Translations under genes and position numbers: made by a program | Shown: piece by piece, positions 36,101 to 36,134 of the stretch | How the letters are laid out: the number at the start of each line of letters is the position of its first letter | Numbering within the stretch: position 1 is the first letter of the stretch | Origin: Opitutaceae bacterium | GTDB lineage: Bacteria; Verrucomicrobiota; Verrucomicrobiia; Opitutales; Coraliomargaritaceae | DNA length: 36,134 nt | Direction of reading: 5' to 3' | Assembly: GCA_009886465.1 (NCBI GenBank) | Contig: QXZH01000131.1 | Span: 1 to 36,134, forward strand | Notes under the pieces: model-generated | Database searches by the model: none | The model's input: the letters and a program-made list of their open reading frames with translations, nothing else | What the model was told of the DNA's origin: nothing

Positions 36101-36134
36101 AAAGAAAGGCGCTTCGTCGAACCCAGTGGTTCTC

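Overview
This 36 kb window is a gene-dense, mostly housekeeping stretch of a bacterial chromosome of moderate GC content. I infer a member of the Verrucomicrobiota, most likely an Opitutae or Puniceicoccales (Coraliomargarita-like) organism. The support is a PEP-CTERM protein with an AT-rich upstream region, weak or absent Shine-Dalgarno sequences before many starts, a Rho factor with a long disordered N-terminus, and a metal transporter operon whose architecture matches the Chlamydia ytg operon, which belongs to the same PVC superphylum. No search was run, so the taxonomy is inference.

Layout. 1-1266: the tail of an ExbD/TolR gene, an AT-rich spacer, an isolated PEP-CTERM protein with a good terminator, and a decayed fragment of a Y1 (REP-associated) transposase that is not in the ORF track. 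1267-10330: coaC (-), leuA (+), holA and cinA (-), a short uvrC (+), hemB (-) and cysS (+), giving amino-acid, cofactor and heme synthesis, replication, repair and translation. 10385-11257: an SMP-30/gluconolactonase-type enzyme. 11305-15447 (-): a four-gene metal ABC importer in the order binding protein, ATPase, permease fused to a DtxR-type repressor, second permease. A perfect inverted repeat lies directly in front of its first gene. 15598-16246 (-): rpmI-rplT with a strong terminator. 16334-17059: an unrecognised protein. 17212-20391 (+): pyrB, pyrC and a CPBP membrane protease in one tight run. 20515-21570: DAHP synthase, convergent with rlmN. 22951-23079: a 42-residue lipoprotein missed by the ORF track, with its own terminator. 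23211-25949 (-): valS. 26066-34480 (-): a co-directional run coaE, rho, pilB-like, pilT, pilB, pilC that ends in a clear terminator. 34553-36100 (+): a ComM/YifB AAA ATPase.

How the genes work together. The run at 26-32 kb encodes the motor part of a type IV pilus or type II secretion machine (two extension-type ATPases, one retraction ATPase, the inner-membrane platform), but no pilin, prepilin peptidase, secretin or PilMNOP is present, so these must lie elsewhere. ComM/YifB, beyond coaE at the end of that run, belongs to a family that helps integrate DNA taken up through such pili. The metal importer appears to carry its own regulator as a C-terminal extension of a permease, which gives a simple autoregulatory circuit together with the operator-like repeat. 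The most interesting part of the window is this permease-repressor fusion. It is closely parallel to Chlamydia YtgC-YtgR, so it is a probable relative of a known system rather than a wholly new one. No tRNA, rRNA, CRISPR array, intact insertion sequence, prophage or integrase was seen.
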